A stretch of DNA of 64,000 nt from assembly GCA_037043455.1 (NCBI GenBank), contig JAWPHD010011215.1, forward strand, positions 21,912 to 85,911, read 5' to 3'. Positions within the stretch are counted from its first letter, which is position 1. Each line of letters starts with the position of its first letter. The position numbers and the translations under genes are program-made. Shown here piece by piece: positions 46,370 through 60,200 of the stretch. This DNA comes from Cyrtodaria siliqua. Lineage: Eukaryota > Mollusca > Bivalvia > Adapedonta > Hiatellidae. The notes beneath the pieces were generated by a model. It ran no database searches and had not been told where the DNA came from. It saw only the letters and a list, made by a program, of their open reading frames with translations.

Positions 46370-48175
46370 TGACAGGAGTATTGCCACAATAGCGTTTAGG
46401 TATGTATGACAGGAGTATTGCCACAATAGCGTTCAGGTATGTATGACAGGAGTATTGCCACAATAGCGTTCAGGTATGTTTGACAGGAGTATTGCCACAA
46501 TAGCGTTCAGGTATGTATGACAGGAGTATTGCCACAATAGCGTTCAGGTATGTATGACAGGAGCATTGCCACAATAGCGTTAAGGTATGTATGACAGGAG
46601 CATTGCCACAATAGCGTTCAGGTATGTATGACAGGAGCATTGCCACAATAGCGTTCAGGTATGTATGACAGGAGCATTGCCACAATAGCGTTCAGGTATG
46701 TATGACAGGAGCATTGCCACAATAGCGTTCATGTATGTATGACAGGAGCATTGCCACAATAGCGTTCAGGTATGTATGACAGGAGCATTGCCACAATAGC
46801 GTTCAGGTATGTATGACAGGAGCATTGCCACAATAGCGTTCAGGTATGTATGACAGGAGCATTGCTACAATAGCGTTCATGTATGTATGACAGGAGCATT
46901 GCCACAATAGCGTTCAGGTATGTATGACAGGAGCATTGCCACAATAGCGTTCAGGTATGTATGACAGGAGCATTGCCACAATAGCGTTCAGGTATGTATG
47001 ACAGGAGTATTGCCACAATAGCGTTCATGTACGTATGACAGGAGTATTGCCACACTAGCGTTCAGGAGTTGATGACCAAGGCATTGCCACAATAGCGTTC
47101 ATGTATGTATGACAGGAGCATTGCCACAATAGCGTTCATGTATGTATGACAGGAGTATTGCCACAATAGCGTTCAGGAGTTGATGACCAAGGCATTGCCA
47201 CACTAGCGTTCATGTATGTATGACAGGAGCATTGCCACAATAGCGTTCATGTATGTATGACAGGAGTATTGCCACAATAGCGTTCAGGTATGTATGACAG
47301 GAGCATTGCCACAATAGCGTTCAAGTATGTATGACAGGAGCATTGCCACAATAGCGTTCATGTATGTATGACAGAAGTATTGCCACAATAGCGTTCAGGT
47401 ATGTATGACAGGAGCATTGCCACAATAGCGTTCAGGTATGTATGACAGGAGCATTGCCACAATAGCGTTCAGGTATGTATGACAGGAGTATTGCCACAAT
47501 AGCGTTCAGGTATGTATGACAGGAGCATTGCCACAATAGCGTTCATGTATGTATGACAGGAGCATTGCCACAATAGCGTTCAGGTATGTATGACAGGAGT
47601 ATTGCCACAATAGCGTTCATGTATGTATGACATGAGTATTGCCACAATAGCGTTCAGGTATGTATGACAGGAGTATTGCCACAATAGCGATCATGTATGT
47701 ATGACAGGAGTATTGCCACAATAGCGTTCAGGTATAAATGAAAGGAGCATTGCCACAATAGCGTTCATGTATGTATGACAGGAGTATTGCCACAAAAGCG
47801 TTCAGGTATGAATGACAGGAGCATTGCCACAATAGCGTTCATGTATGTATGACAGGAGCATTGCCACAATAGCGTTCAGGTATGTATGACAGGAGTATTG
47901 CCACAATAGCGTTCATGTATGTATGACAGGAGCATTGCCACAATAGCGTTCATGTATGTATGACAGGAGCATTGCCACAATAGCGTTCATGTATGTATGA
48001 CAGGAGCATTGCCATAATAGCGTTCATGTATGTATGACAGGAGTATTGCCACAATAGCGTTTATGTATGAATGACAGGAGTATTGCCACAATAGCGTTCA
48101 GGCGTTTATGACCAAGGCATTGCCACAGTATGTATGACAGGAGTATTGCCACAATAGCGTTCATGTATGTAGATA
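46370..48175. repeat. 37-bp minisatellite, ~48 units
   Basis: Consensus GGTATGTATGACAGGAGCAT followed by TGCCACAATAGCGTTCA. Variation is mostly GTTCAG against GTTCAT and GCATTG against GTATTG; a few units carry GAGTTGATGACCAAG. About half the units hold TTCAG|GTATGT, a donor-like string on the plus strand. There are no spacers, so it is not CRISPR-like. Confidence 0.97.
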
Positions 48176-48179
48176 CTAC

Positions 48180-48926
48180 AAAGCAAGACGATACCCTGTA
48201 TAATAGTTAAACATAAATATAATTGTATCACATCTTTCTGTATCACAATATATCTCACAATAAAAATATCTCAAATTAAAAACACAAAATTATGTCCCAA
48301 GTGATTCGAAATTTATATCATCACATACGACACATAAAGCTTTACCAACTGTTTCCCTACTGATTTGTAAATCTAGACTGTACTTGTTACCATGGTTACT
48401 TGGGCTTTGATGACATGTATTACTCAACAACCACCTTTTTATTAATTAAGGAGAGCGCAAGCAGGATCTTTGATGATACATATAGTGGAGGCATGTATTA
48501 TCTATACTTGTACCAGTGTCAGAACGACCGCGTCAGATCTTTTAAAAATAAGTTTAGAAAATGCTTTGGATATTACGTTGAACACGTGTTTGAAAACTTA
48601 AACTTAACTTTTAACTCCTCTGAGTAAGGAGTCTGCTCGGACGGATGTGCATATGGCAAGGATAACCATGCAGGGCCTGGTTCCCTGGCTTACCATTGCT
48701 GCTCCGCACATGCGAGAATCATGGAAAGTCCAGAGAACTGGGCTAGCTACCAAGTAAAATATGTCCCTACTGTATGTATCTCATCAAATTAGGTATGTCA
48801 AAAGAAAACCAAAACAACAGAAATATTTTGAATTGTGCTCTCCATGTAAAATCATTAATTAAAAGCATAAAAAAGATCATGCGTCGTATGCAATAACATA
48901 AACTCGATTCACTTCTAAATACAAAA
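48180..48926. other. 3' flank of the second gene, nothing recognised
   Basis: AT-rich; no exon with support. A 75-codon open frame at 48,400-48,627 has no visible domain. The 3' UTR of the gene ending at 48,927 must lie here. Confidence 0.45.
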
Positions 48927-51204
48927 TTACTCCAGTCGTCCTGCTCCATGGCAAGACATCCTGGAGTTTGTAGAGGAGCTGGGTTTGATAGATCTGCTAG
49001 ATGCAGCACTTCCTCTCACAGATGTAGAGTACGTGACTGACAAAGAACTACCTCTTGGTGACTTGGCCAAGGTTGCACTGCTGACCAAAGAGGTGTTGGA
49101 GAATGCAGCCTTGTCTGGTACAGCGCTGATTATTGAGGATGATGCTGCATTGCTGGCATGACAGGTGGTGGATACGACATACCTGCCTGTTGGAGCTCTG
49201 CTTGTTACTGACTTTACTGATTCTGAATTTCTGACATGAGAGGTAGTGGATCGGACAGACCTGCCCGATGAAGCTCTGCTTCTTGTTGACTTTACTACTA
49301 ATTCTGCATTGCTGGCATGAGAGGTGGTGGATCCGACAAACCTGCGTGATGGAGCCCTCTGTCTTGCTGACTCTACTGATTCTGCATTGCTGGGATGACA
49401 GGTGGTGGATACGAGAGACATGCTTGATGGAGCCCTGTGTCTTGCTGACTTCACTGATTCTGCATTGCTGGCATGAGAGGTGGTGGATCCGACAGACCTG
49501 CCAGATGGCACCCTGTGTCTTGTTGACGTTACTGATTCTGCATTGCTGGCATGGGAGGTGGTGGGTCCGACATAACTGCCCGATGGAACCCTGTTTCTTG
49601 TTGACTTTATTGATTCTGCATTGCTGGCGTGAGAGGTTGTGGATCCGACGGACCTGCCTGATGGAGTCATGTGTCTTGCTGACTTTACTAATTCTGCATT
49701 GCTGGCGTGAGAGGTGGTGGATCCGACAGACCTGCCTGGTGGAGTCATGTGTCTTGCTGACTTTACTAATTCTGCATTGCTGGCATGAGAGTTGGTGGAT
49801 CCGACAGACCTGCCTGATGGCGCCCTGTTTCCTGTTGACTTTACTGATTCTGCATTGCTGGCATGCGAGGTGGTGGATTCGATAGACATACCTGATGCAG
49901 ACCTGCTTCTTACAGACTTGGCTGCTAATTCTGCATTGCTGGTATGAGATATGGTGGATCTGACATACCTGCCTGATGGATCCCTGCTAATTGCAGAATT
50001 GGTTGACTCTGCATTGCTGGCATGCGTGGTGGTAAATCCGAGAGACCTGCCTGATGCAGACCTGCTTCTTGCAGACTTGGCTGCTAATTCTGCATTACTG
50101 GTATAAGAGATGGTGGATCTGACATACCTGCCTGATGGATCCCTGCTTTTTGCAGAATTGGCTAATTCTGCATTACTGGCATTCGTGGTGGTAAATCCGA
50201 CAGACCTGCCTGATGCAGACCTGCTTCTTGCAGACTTGGCTGCTAATTCTGCATTACTGGTATAAGAGATGGTGGATCTGACATACCTGCCTGATGGATC
50301 CCTGCTTTTTGCAGAATTGGCTAATTCTGCATTACTGGCATTCGTGGTGGTAAATCCGACAGACCTGCCTGATGCAGACCTGCTTCTTGCAGACTTGGCT
50401 TCTAATTCTGCATTGCTGGTATGAGAGATGGTGGATTTGAAATACCTGCCTGATGGATCCCTGCTTTTTGCAGAATTGGCTGATTCTGCATTGCTGGCAT
50501 GCGTGGTGGTAGATCCGACAGACCTGCCTGATGTAGACCTGCTTCTTGCAGACTTGGCTGCTAATTCTGCGTTGCTGGTATGAGAGATGGTGGATCTGAC
50601 ATACCTGCCTGATGGATCCCTGCTTTTTGCAGAATTGGACGAGACTACATCATTGCTAGCAATTAAGGTATAGGCTTCCACAGACATTGGTGATTTGGTA
50701 CCATTTCTGACAGCCTTGGCCGGGGGTGTATTGCTACCCGCAGATAAGGCTGACTTTGCTGAAGATGCACGACTTCTTGCAGATCTTGAATAGGCAACAA
50801 CCGATGTGGATACGATAGGCTCAGATGAAGCAGTTACAGCCTCATTGACAATCGAAGTTTCTTTTTTCACAAACTTGGTGGATTTTGCGACGGTTGCTTT
50901 GTTTGCGGCAGACAGTTTTGTGCTTCTAACCTGTCCATTAGAAAAACGCCATGCTGTATGTTTGAGCTTGCTTGTATCTGCTTTGGCTTGCATATTCATC
51001 TGCATCTGAGAACTCTTCTTGGTGTGGCGTACCGCGATCAGGACCGGCTTCCATCGTCGTTTGCGCTCCTGGTTTAGTCCGCACTCGTCAGTTTGTATGC
51101 TTTCTTGACTCACTTCAGGCATCAATGGCTCCATGTGACCGGGGCGTGATTTGAGGCTTATTGCAGCTCGTTGACCCGAAACGGCTAGAAATTTGTTCCC
51201 GCAG
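48927..51204 (-). CDS. Second gene, last exon with the repeat region
   Basis: Acceptor ATTTACAG|C, 758 codons and TAA at 48,927-48,929. Repeats run from about 50,690 to 49,080. The section 50,081-50,560 has a higher-order period of 159 bp (53 codons), two neighbouring copies being almost identical, which points to recent homogenisation. Repeat boundaries never break the frame, so the array is under coding constraint. Confidence 0.9.
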
Positions 51205-54200
51205 CTGTAAATAATAAATACAAACTGTCGTATCAGCATAATGTTTAATTGGCTGTAATTAACCGTGTTTAATTGACTGTAATTAACCGTGTTTAATTGG
51301 CTGTAATTAACCGTGTTTAATTGGCTGTAATGTTTAACTGGTTGTAATTAACCGTTACGTTATTACTTCAATGAGGCTAGTACTATATATACTAACGAAA
51401 AAAAGAAACGCAACTCGGAAATTTCCTCTGTATAATTTATATACTGCACACTTAAGTCCACATACTATTCCACACATATCCCAAGATATTTTGTGAAAAA
51501 AATGGTTGCAGCTAGTTAAAGAAAGGACTCCACTGTGCTGTTGTAGATTTTTTTAATCACATTACACCTTGTAACACGAACATTTAAGCCATTTCAGTAC
51601 TGTTTTTAATGTCAAGAGATTACACTTTTTTTACATTCCATGTTTGCTCATCTGCTTGAGCAAATCGCGTATTTTATCAAGAATGAAGCTTTGAAGGAAT
51701 AACATTTGGTGTGTTACGTGTTGTTTTAGTTGTTTTTTTCCAAAAGGAAAGGTCTAAAGTAACCATGTACTATTCGACTAACATCAGCACATTATACATA
51801 CAATACAAGCGGAACTTTCCGAGTTGCGTTTCTTTTTTCCTTTAGTATATATTATAATTGATGTCAAGCATAGTCTTTATTAAAATATAATAATAATAAT
51901 GATAATAAGGAATCACCCATCTATATAAAATAATATATAGAAGACGTGCACGACAGGCATAAGTCCATACACATGGTAAAAATATAAGCCTCTCAAGATA
52001 AGCTTTTACGGACGGATAGACTGTAAGGGGTGGGGATAGGTAGGCTACCCATCCCCACCCTCACGGTTCTAGGGTGGGTGTGTGTGTCGTTGGCTGGGTG
52101 GTGGAGTGGGGGTTAAACCTACAATTCTTTACGGTTACACTGGTAAGAGATGTTCACAAGAAAACGTTAAATCTAGACAAGCGTCTCATGACCGTTAATA
52201 TGTATATCGTTATGGGAACCGAATAACAGACCAAGGAAAATACATTATAGCAATAACATTCAAAGCATAATTTTGACCTTGACCTTGAAGGCAATGACTG
52301 AAAACATTATTGGAATCACAACCATATATGTGACAAGCACCATAACTCTGTCATGCATTTTACCAGAATTGTCCCCCTTTTCCACTTAGATTTTTGGTTA
52401 GTGAATGTACAGTAATATTTCAAAAATCGATTGACAAAACTATTTGAAACTTTGCAAACGTGTTCATTACACAATAATTCTGTCATATTTTTACCAAAAT
52501 TATCCCGCTTTTCATCTTAGGATTTACGATAAAAGTCAGCAATCCGGAGTTCGCACCACTGGTGTTTTTTTCTTGTTTTATGCTATTTTTAGCAAGACGA
52601 TATAAACTTGTATAAAAGAAAGCCATAATTAAAATGTATACACATGATTTTACAGATTTTAATTTAACAGCCTTTTATTAACGCATCACAATGGACCATG
52701 CACATAGATACATATATTTCAAATGTACATGTGCACGTGTACTGTAGTAATACTAATTTAAATATCTAGATTAACATACACGTTTTTAACCACTGTTCGT
52801 TAGGTAGCAGACGACACAATTATCGTAACTATTTTATATCAAGACTTACGCGTTTTTCTGCACGATGCTTTTCAGATCCTTTTTCTTGTTATCTTCTGCA
52901 AAGACTGGCGCATCTTCGTCTGTAAATGTAGAGAATACATTGTTTCTATGAAACCCGTGTGTGATTCACCAACAAGGACTAAACTCAGAGTTTGTACTTA
53001 AAAACACACTACCAGTTATTCTAAGTATGAAAAACCACTCGCAACTTTAGATTCGTGAAATATAATCCACAGTTACAACATTAGAATGACATCTTAGCAA
53101 TGTTTTAATACTGTCTCAATTTAAGCTTTGGACGAAGTTCCATCGCCCCGTGGTTGATTAATCGCCAATTGCCGACACATGATTCGTTCAAAGTTCAAGA
53201 AGTTACTAAAACGTTTTACACCCCGTCTCCCCCATCCCCCAATTCTAAACTGCCGAGACGTTATTATTTACATGTCCTAGTATGCGTACGTGTGTATCTG
53301 TGTCTGTCAGGTGAAACGGACGACTTTTCCTTTTGAACTTTGGCAGCAAGCGAATCTTCCTTGGCAATGGAGACGTTCCTGTCGGTTGCAGATGTCTTTA
53401 TGGCGGGCAACTTCAGTTTCGGATTTAAAGCGTAAGGACTTTGCCTGAACACGAGAAAAATAATTGATAATTGTAGGTTAAAAGCATCTAATAAAATAAA
53501 TAACAATACCTACGCACTATTAAGCTTATAGTAGTATATATCCACGATGTGTTTAATCACGTGTATAACCAATAATTTAAGAAGAATTACGCCTCTGGTA
53601 TAACACATTCGATTTACAAGCGCCACTAGGTTATTTCGGTTACACATAAGGCTACACCCCCTGTCCTATCGGAACTTTTCGCCAATGTCCGTACTTGGGA
53701 AACATGGCTCGGAAACAATCGTACGGAACTCTTCGTCAATTTCCGTACTCGGTGACGGAAATCGACGAGGCAGTTCCGGTTGCACCTAGCCAATCTTCGA
53801 GTACCATTTAAGCATGTTAATAAAGAACCTATTCGATCGTAGGAGTAGGGCATAGTTGTATCCTTCGTCTCTGGAGCGGATCGAAGTAAATTAAACAATG
53901 TGCTGAAATGCCGTTAAAGGGACACATGCCAATCTTGATTTCTTTAAAACTCACGAGGTAAAGATTGCCGTGTCCCTTTAAAGTTTGAATGACAGTGCTA
54001 TGATATGCTTTGTATTTGTTTGTTTATAGTGTTTTACGTCATTTTCAAAACATGTAAGTTTATATATGAGGTCGATTTTCTGTGGTGGATGCAGACCACC
54101 CACTTTTCCTGGGTAGAACCTCCTGCGATCCGTGAGAATCGACACTTTCTCACTCACAAGTCGAGCTGCCAGTGGGATTCGAACCCGCAGCGGTGAGAGG

Positions 54201-57200
54201 CGAATATTTCCAAGCAACGTCGTTAACCATTCGGCTGAGAACATACGACATGTTGGTTGGTTGGTTGGTTGTTTGGTTGTTTGGTTGATTGGCTGAATGG
54301 TGTTTTACGTAACTTCATGTTTTACGTGGTGTTAGAATATCACCCGCATTTTCCTGGGTAGAACTAGTACTGTGTAACTCCCGCATTCGTAAGATTCGAC
54401 ATTTTCTCACTGAAGTCGAGCTCCCAGTTTGATTCGAACCCGCAGCGGTTAGAGGCGAGAATGTTTCAAAGGCAGCGTATTTACCATCTCGGCCAAGGAA
54501 GCGCTACAAATAGTCAATGAAAACAGTACTTACCCGAATTCTTCCATAGCATGTTTAAGTTTAGCCTCTTCCAGTACTTTCACATCAATTGGCAGTTTGA
54601 ATGACTGGTCGCATTGACCATCTTCATTTCTATGTCGTCTGCTTCTATGGCGGTCGTCTGCTTTTGAACGAGAGACATAACAATTAAGAACACTTTAACA
54701 AACTTTACAATATTTAAATGATATAACAATAATGTATTAAATAGAATGAAAGCGTATAATAAGTTATGAAAGTTTATAATGATTTATGTACGATGAAATG
54801 CCAAAAAGAAAGTACCGTTACCTTTCTTAAAATCCCCTTTCCATGTGTCGATGCATACTCCATCACGGGTCCTGTCGATTCTTCCCGACCACCGTGATGG
54901 GGCAATTTCACGGGTAATATCTTTTCTACGTTTCTGCGTTTCTCGTGCACGTCTTTCTAATGGTTAGAAAATTAAATAACCATGATGTCACATTTACATT
55001 TTCATACCGAATATTTCGCATAATAGTGAAACGATGGTTTGTTCCGTGCATTTCAATAAAACCGAGTCTGATATTTTTTCAGAATTTATGTAAATATACA
55101 GCGATATAAAATTTTATAAACATTCGAACAGCTGTAACGCTTGTAACACATATGTAACAAGAAATGACATCCCAAAACTGTCCAACAGTAACAAAGGTTC
55201 TTGTTGAACATTCATAAGAATTGGAAATAAGTATGGACCCCATTGGAAATAAGTTGTAAAACTTCATGGTTTACCCAGTAAATATATAGCCATTATGTAA
55301 TGTTTTACTTATTTTTGTTAACTGAAAACAGCCATTATGTATTTTTTTACTTATAATAGCCATTATGTATTTTTTACGTATTTTTGATTAATTGAACATT
55401 TTATTCATCAAAATATGGTAAGTTTTATATGCTTTAGACAATTTTAAACCTCTGCATCATGAAGCATATGTAAAGCTAGACTATCTCAGACCAAATTGCA
55501 TTTAATTGAAATGTATTATGCAATAACTTAGGTAAACACATTTTATATTATGTGATAGGTCTATTTAAAACATGTTTTAGTTATAAAATGATCAGGCAAT
55601 GTATGCTTGCACTGCACTCTAAAGAACATATTTACAATAAAAAAGAAAGCAAAAACAAAGAGAAAAAATATATTTAAAATAAGTACAAACCGATAGAAGA
55701 TGGCACGAGTTTTGGCAGCCGAATATCTCTAGCTACCACTGCACTGGACGGTTGCAGCAGCGGAAACATAGATTTCGCGTACCGGCTGGTACTAGACAAG
55801 AAACCTGAAGAAAAAGAGTGAATATATACACTGAACGACATTACTAATTACTCATTTTTGTATTTTAATTATTTTCTTATTTTAAATATATTTTAGAATA
55901 ACTGTGTGATAAGTTTTGACCAATAGTTTATTTATATTTCGTTTAAATTGTTACATCTTTTGAGATTTATGTACGACGAAATGCCAAAAAGAACGGACTT
56001 TTACACGTCTTACAATCCCCTTTCCAGGCGTCGATGCATACTCCATCACGGGTCCTGTCGATTCTTCCCGACCACCGTGATGGGGCAATTTCACGGGTAC
56101 CATCTTTTCTACGTTTCTGCGTTTCTCGTGCACGTCTCTCTAATGGTAAGACAATTAAATAACCATGAGGTCAGTTTTACATTTTCATACCAAAATATTT
56201 CGAATAATAGTGAAACGATGGTTTGTTTCCTGCATAATTGTTTGATCTTTATTAATGTATGGTCTCATTTATAGGGGACAGTCAGGCTTTAGAAAATATT
56301 ATTCCTGCCATACAGCATAAACAAAGCTAACAGATATATGACTGCAAGGAATGAAAAATGGACATATCACTGAACTTGTTTTTTATTGATTTCAAAAAGG
56401 CATTAGATCTAGTTAACCGTGAACTTTTGTTGGTAAATCTATAATTCTGATAAATGCGCTTTAAAATGGTTCAACTCATACCTTACAAATCGATACCAGA
56501 ATATACAAATTTCGACGATCTTTTAAAGAATAATCTTATAAAAACAGGGGTACCACAAGGGTCAATACTTGGACCACTTCTATTTATCATGTTTGTCAAC
56601 CACTTTATGTAGAAAATGCAAACACAAACTGATTGCTGATGATGTAACATTGTCTACGTCTGGCCATAATCTTGAAATTATACAAGAAAATAGCCAGCTT
56701 AGTCTCAAACAAACAGAACAATGGGCTAAGCAAAATAAAATCTTAATAAAAGAAAACAAAATATATGATTATAGGTAGTACAATCTCAAAAGCTGTCTAA
56801 ACTTAATAATTAAGTAAAACAATTATATGTTAACAGTATAGCAATAGAAAATGTACAGAGTCAAAAATTATTAGGGTTATATATTGATAAAAACCGGTTA
56901 TGGGACGTCCATGTTGATAATTTTTGTACACAAGAAACAGGAAATATGTATTACAATGCATATATACAACCAATTTTGGATTATGGGGACACAATTTGGG
57001 GAAATTGCTCTAGCAACAATATTAATAAAATCCAAAAAATCCAAAAATAGCTGCTCGGGTCATCCTTAATAAGCCATATGATGCATCTTCAAAACCCTAT
57101 AGGGCATACACGTTATACTCATTCATATTTATTACAAGGTGAGCAATTACCAGAATGTATACCCTGCTTTGCACCGTTAACGGTCAAACACATCTTATTG

Positions 57201-60200
57201 GAATGTGTAGACTTTGATCCTATGCGTCAAAGGTACTACAATGTTAATACTATGAAAGAGTTATTTGATACTGTAGATTTTAGTCTTGTTTTAGATTTCC
57301 TGAAAGAGATCAGACTATATAAATCATTGTAATGTGTTCTTATATATATTTACTTGTTTATATACCCGTTGACGGGCATTTGTGGATTTACATACATAGT
57401 TTATATTACACCTGATCATCCCTTATTTTTTTTAATAGTTTTTATCTTTATATATTTACATTAATTTTTTCATAAATGTTTGCGCACAATATGACCTATT
57501 TATGTGTCGACGTGCCGTAAAACACCATTCATTCATTCATTCATTCATTCAAAACCCTTATTTAAAGAGCTTAAATGGTTAAATACCATGATCGAATAAA
57601 ATTTCATAAAGCAGTACAGATTTACAGAATGATACTCTTTGTACTTCTTTAACAAACAAAGCTAATATTTTGTGCAAAATCAAGATTTCTTACATATGAA
57701 ACAATAATTATGTATTACAATGCATATATACAACCAATTTTGGATATCGGGACACTATTTGGGGAATTGCTCTAGCAATAAAATTACTAGAATCCAAAAG
57801 AGAGCTGCTCGTATCATATGATGCGTCTTCAAAACCCTTATTTAAAGAGCTTAAATGGTTAAATGTCCCTGATCGCATACAATTCCAAAAAGCAGTACAG
57901 GTTTACACATGCGTCAATAATCTTGCTCTAGACTATTTTACATCTTTGTTTCAAAAGGTTCATTCCTCTTATAGATTAAGGACTTGTTCAAATGATGATC
58001 TAATTGTCCCGAAACATAGGCTAAGTATATACAAACAAAGTATTCATTATTCTGGTTCTGTCATATGGAACTCGATCGCACCACCAATGCGACAAGCCAA
58101 ACATATCAAAGAATTCCACAAGAAATGTTATTCTTATCTTTTAGGTAATACTAGTTAATTTTAATTGCTTGCATTTGGTTAAGTACCTTAAAATAACTGA
58201 TGCGTATATAAAGACTTATATATAGAGACTTTTTTATTTTTATTTTACAACAGGAATTTCTTCAGAATTGTTTAATATTGTATGTACTAGTATATAACCA
58301 TGTGTGTGTGTTACATGTGTCTTCATTTGATGGCCTTAAAGGAGAACAATTGTTGTACATTGATTATTATTATTATTATTATTATTATTAAAGTTACCCT
58401 CATTTTATATGAAAACATGACGTGTTGCTAAAACACAAAACATGAATCAAAGTCCGCTTAAAGATATAAACTTCTTAACATTGGTTGGAAATAATATTTA
58501 AAACAAGAAATGTCACTGTAAGAGACAAATGCCCCCAAAGTGGTTCTGACCTTTGACCTTTAAATGTGACCTTGACCTGCATTTTGCACGCGACATTTTG
58601 TCTTGTTGTGGTGAGCATTTGTACCAAGTTATTTGGAAATCAGTCCACGAATGTGAGAGTTATTAACCGAAAACGAAAGCGCTTCTTTTTGACCTTTGAC
58701 CTCTAAGTGTGACATTGGAGCCACTGACTTGGATTATGCGCGCGACACGTCGTCTTGTTGTGGAGAGCACTTGTGTCAAGTTATTTGAAAATCAGTCCAG
58801 GTATGTCAAAGTTATTGACCGGAAATGATTGTACGGACTGACTGACTGACTGACTGACGGACGGACGACAATATGCCGCCCTTCGGGGGCATAAAAAACA
58901 TAAAAAGATGACCCATTTATTGCAGATCGGAACGTCTATAATAAATGAAACATGGATAATCCTAATTTACCTCCCTTTTAAATATCGTTTGAAATTCATA
59001 TAACTGTTATTCAGCGTTAACATTAAATATTTCGAAAATAGCTTTTGCAAACGCAGTTGTAGTGGAAATGCTAGTAAAGCATGATGTCAAAATAATTTTA
59101 GTTAGTATATTTTAGAAGCAAGAACATCGAAAGCTGCACAAGTAATAAGTACTAAACAAAATCCTAAGTACGCAGTTGTATATATACTGAAAGAATTAAG
59201 TTTAGCACATAAATAACATCGCACATAAATAACATGGTAAAAATCCCATTGAGCAAATTCAAGTCTATGTGCTTCAGCCGCCATTAACAATATAATTAAC
59301 GTAATTAACAAGTATATGCAGGACATTATTTTTAAACGATATCTGCGAAAAAAGTAGCAACATATTTTAATTTACCTGCTTTACAGAAATTATAATTTGG
59401 TTCTTAATTTCAATATAAAGGGAGATATTTTAAAATTTAAAACTTTTTTTGCGTTTTTTATCACTCGAAACCCAGATTTGTTATTAATAAAGTTTAACCC
59501 TGTTCTTGATAATATTCTTATTTTTAATGTGGAAAATGTTGAGTTATATAAATGGGAGATACCTCTGATACTTACTTTGAATCACACGTAATAAGTTAAA
59601 AACAAGAACACCTTTTGACATACCAAAGTTATCAAATGCTTTACATTATAAAATAAACATTCAGTTTCTTTAAGCTAGATATGCAAAAGACCGTGCTAAG
59701 CCTATTTCTTTCTGTATATATACGTCCACACTCTATTGCGCCTAGTTGTACTGGGAATATCTGGATTGCTGCTACACTACACTCTATTGAGTCTAGCTGT
59801 ACCGGGAATATCTGGATTGCTGCTACACTACACTCTATTGCGCCTAGTTGTACCGGGAATATCAGGATTGCTGCTACACTACACTCTATTGAGTCTAGCT
59901 GTATCGGGCATATCTGGATTGCTGCTACACTACACTCTATTGAGTGTAGCTATACCGGCAATATCTGGATTGCTGCTACACTACACTCTAGTGCGCCTAG
60001 CTGTAACGGGAATATCTGGATTGCTGCTACACTACACTCTATTGAGTCTAGCTGTACCGGGAATATCTGGATTGCTGCTACACTACACTCTATTGTGTCT
60101 AGCTGTATCGGGCATATCTGGATTGCTGCTACACTACACTCTATTGAGTCTAGCTGTATCGGGCATATCTGGATTGCTGCTACACTACACTCTATTGAGT

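Noticed and set aside
45998..46426. 142-codon frame rich in His and Thr, and companions in other frames
   Set aside because: Product of the TTGTG/TGTGG simple repeat.
46370..48175. CRISPR-like array
   Set aside because: Units are contiguous without unique spacers and the DNA is animal; it is a minisatellite.
49268..49885. 205-codon plus-strand frame rich in W, C and L
   Set aside because: Antisense shadow of the coding repeat in the last exon of the minus-strand gene.
54170..54240. tRNA gene on the minus strand
   Set aside because: Same reason: tRNA-like SINE head with a second copy 230 bp away.
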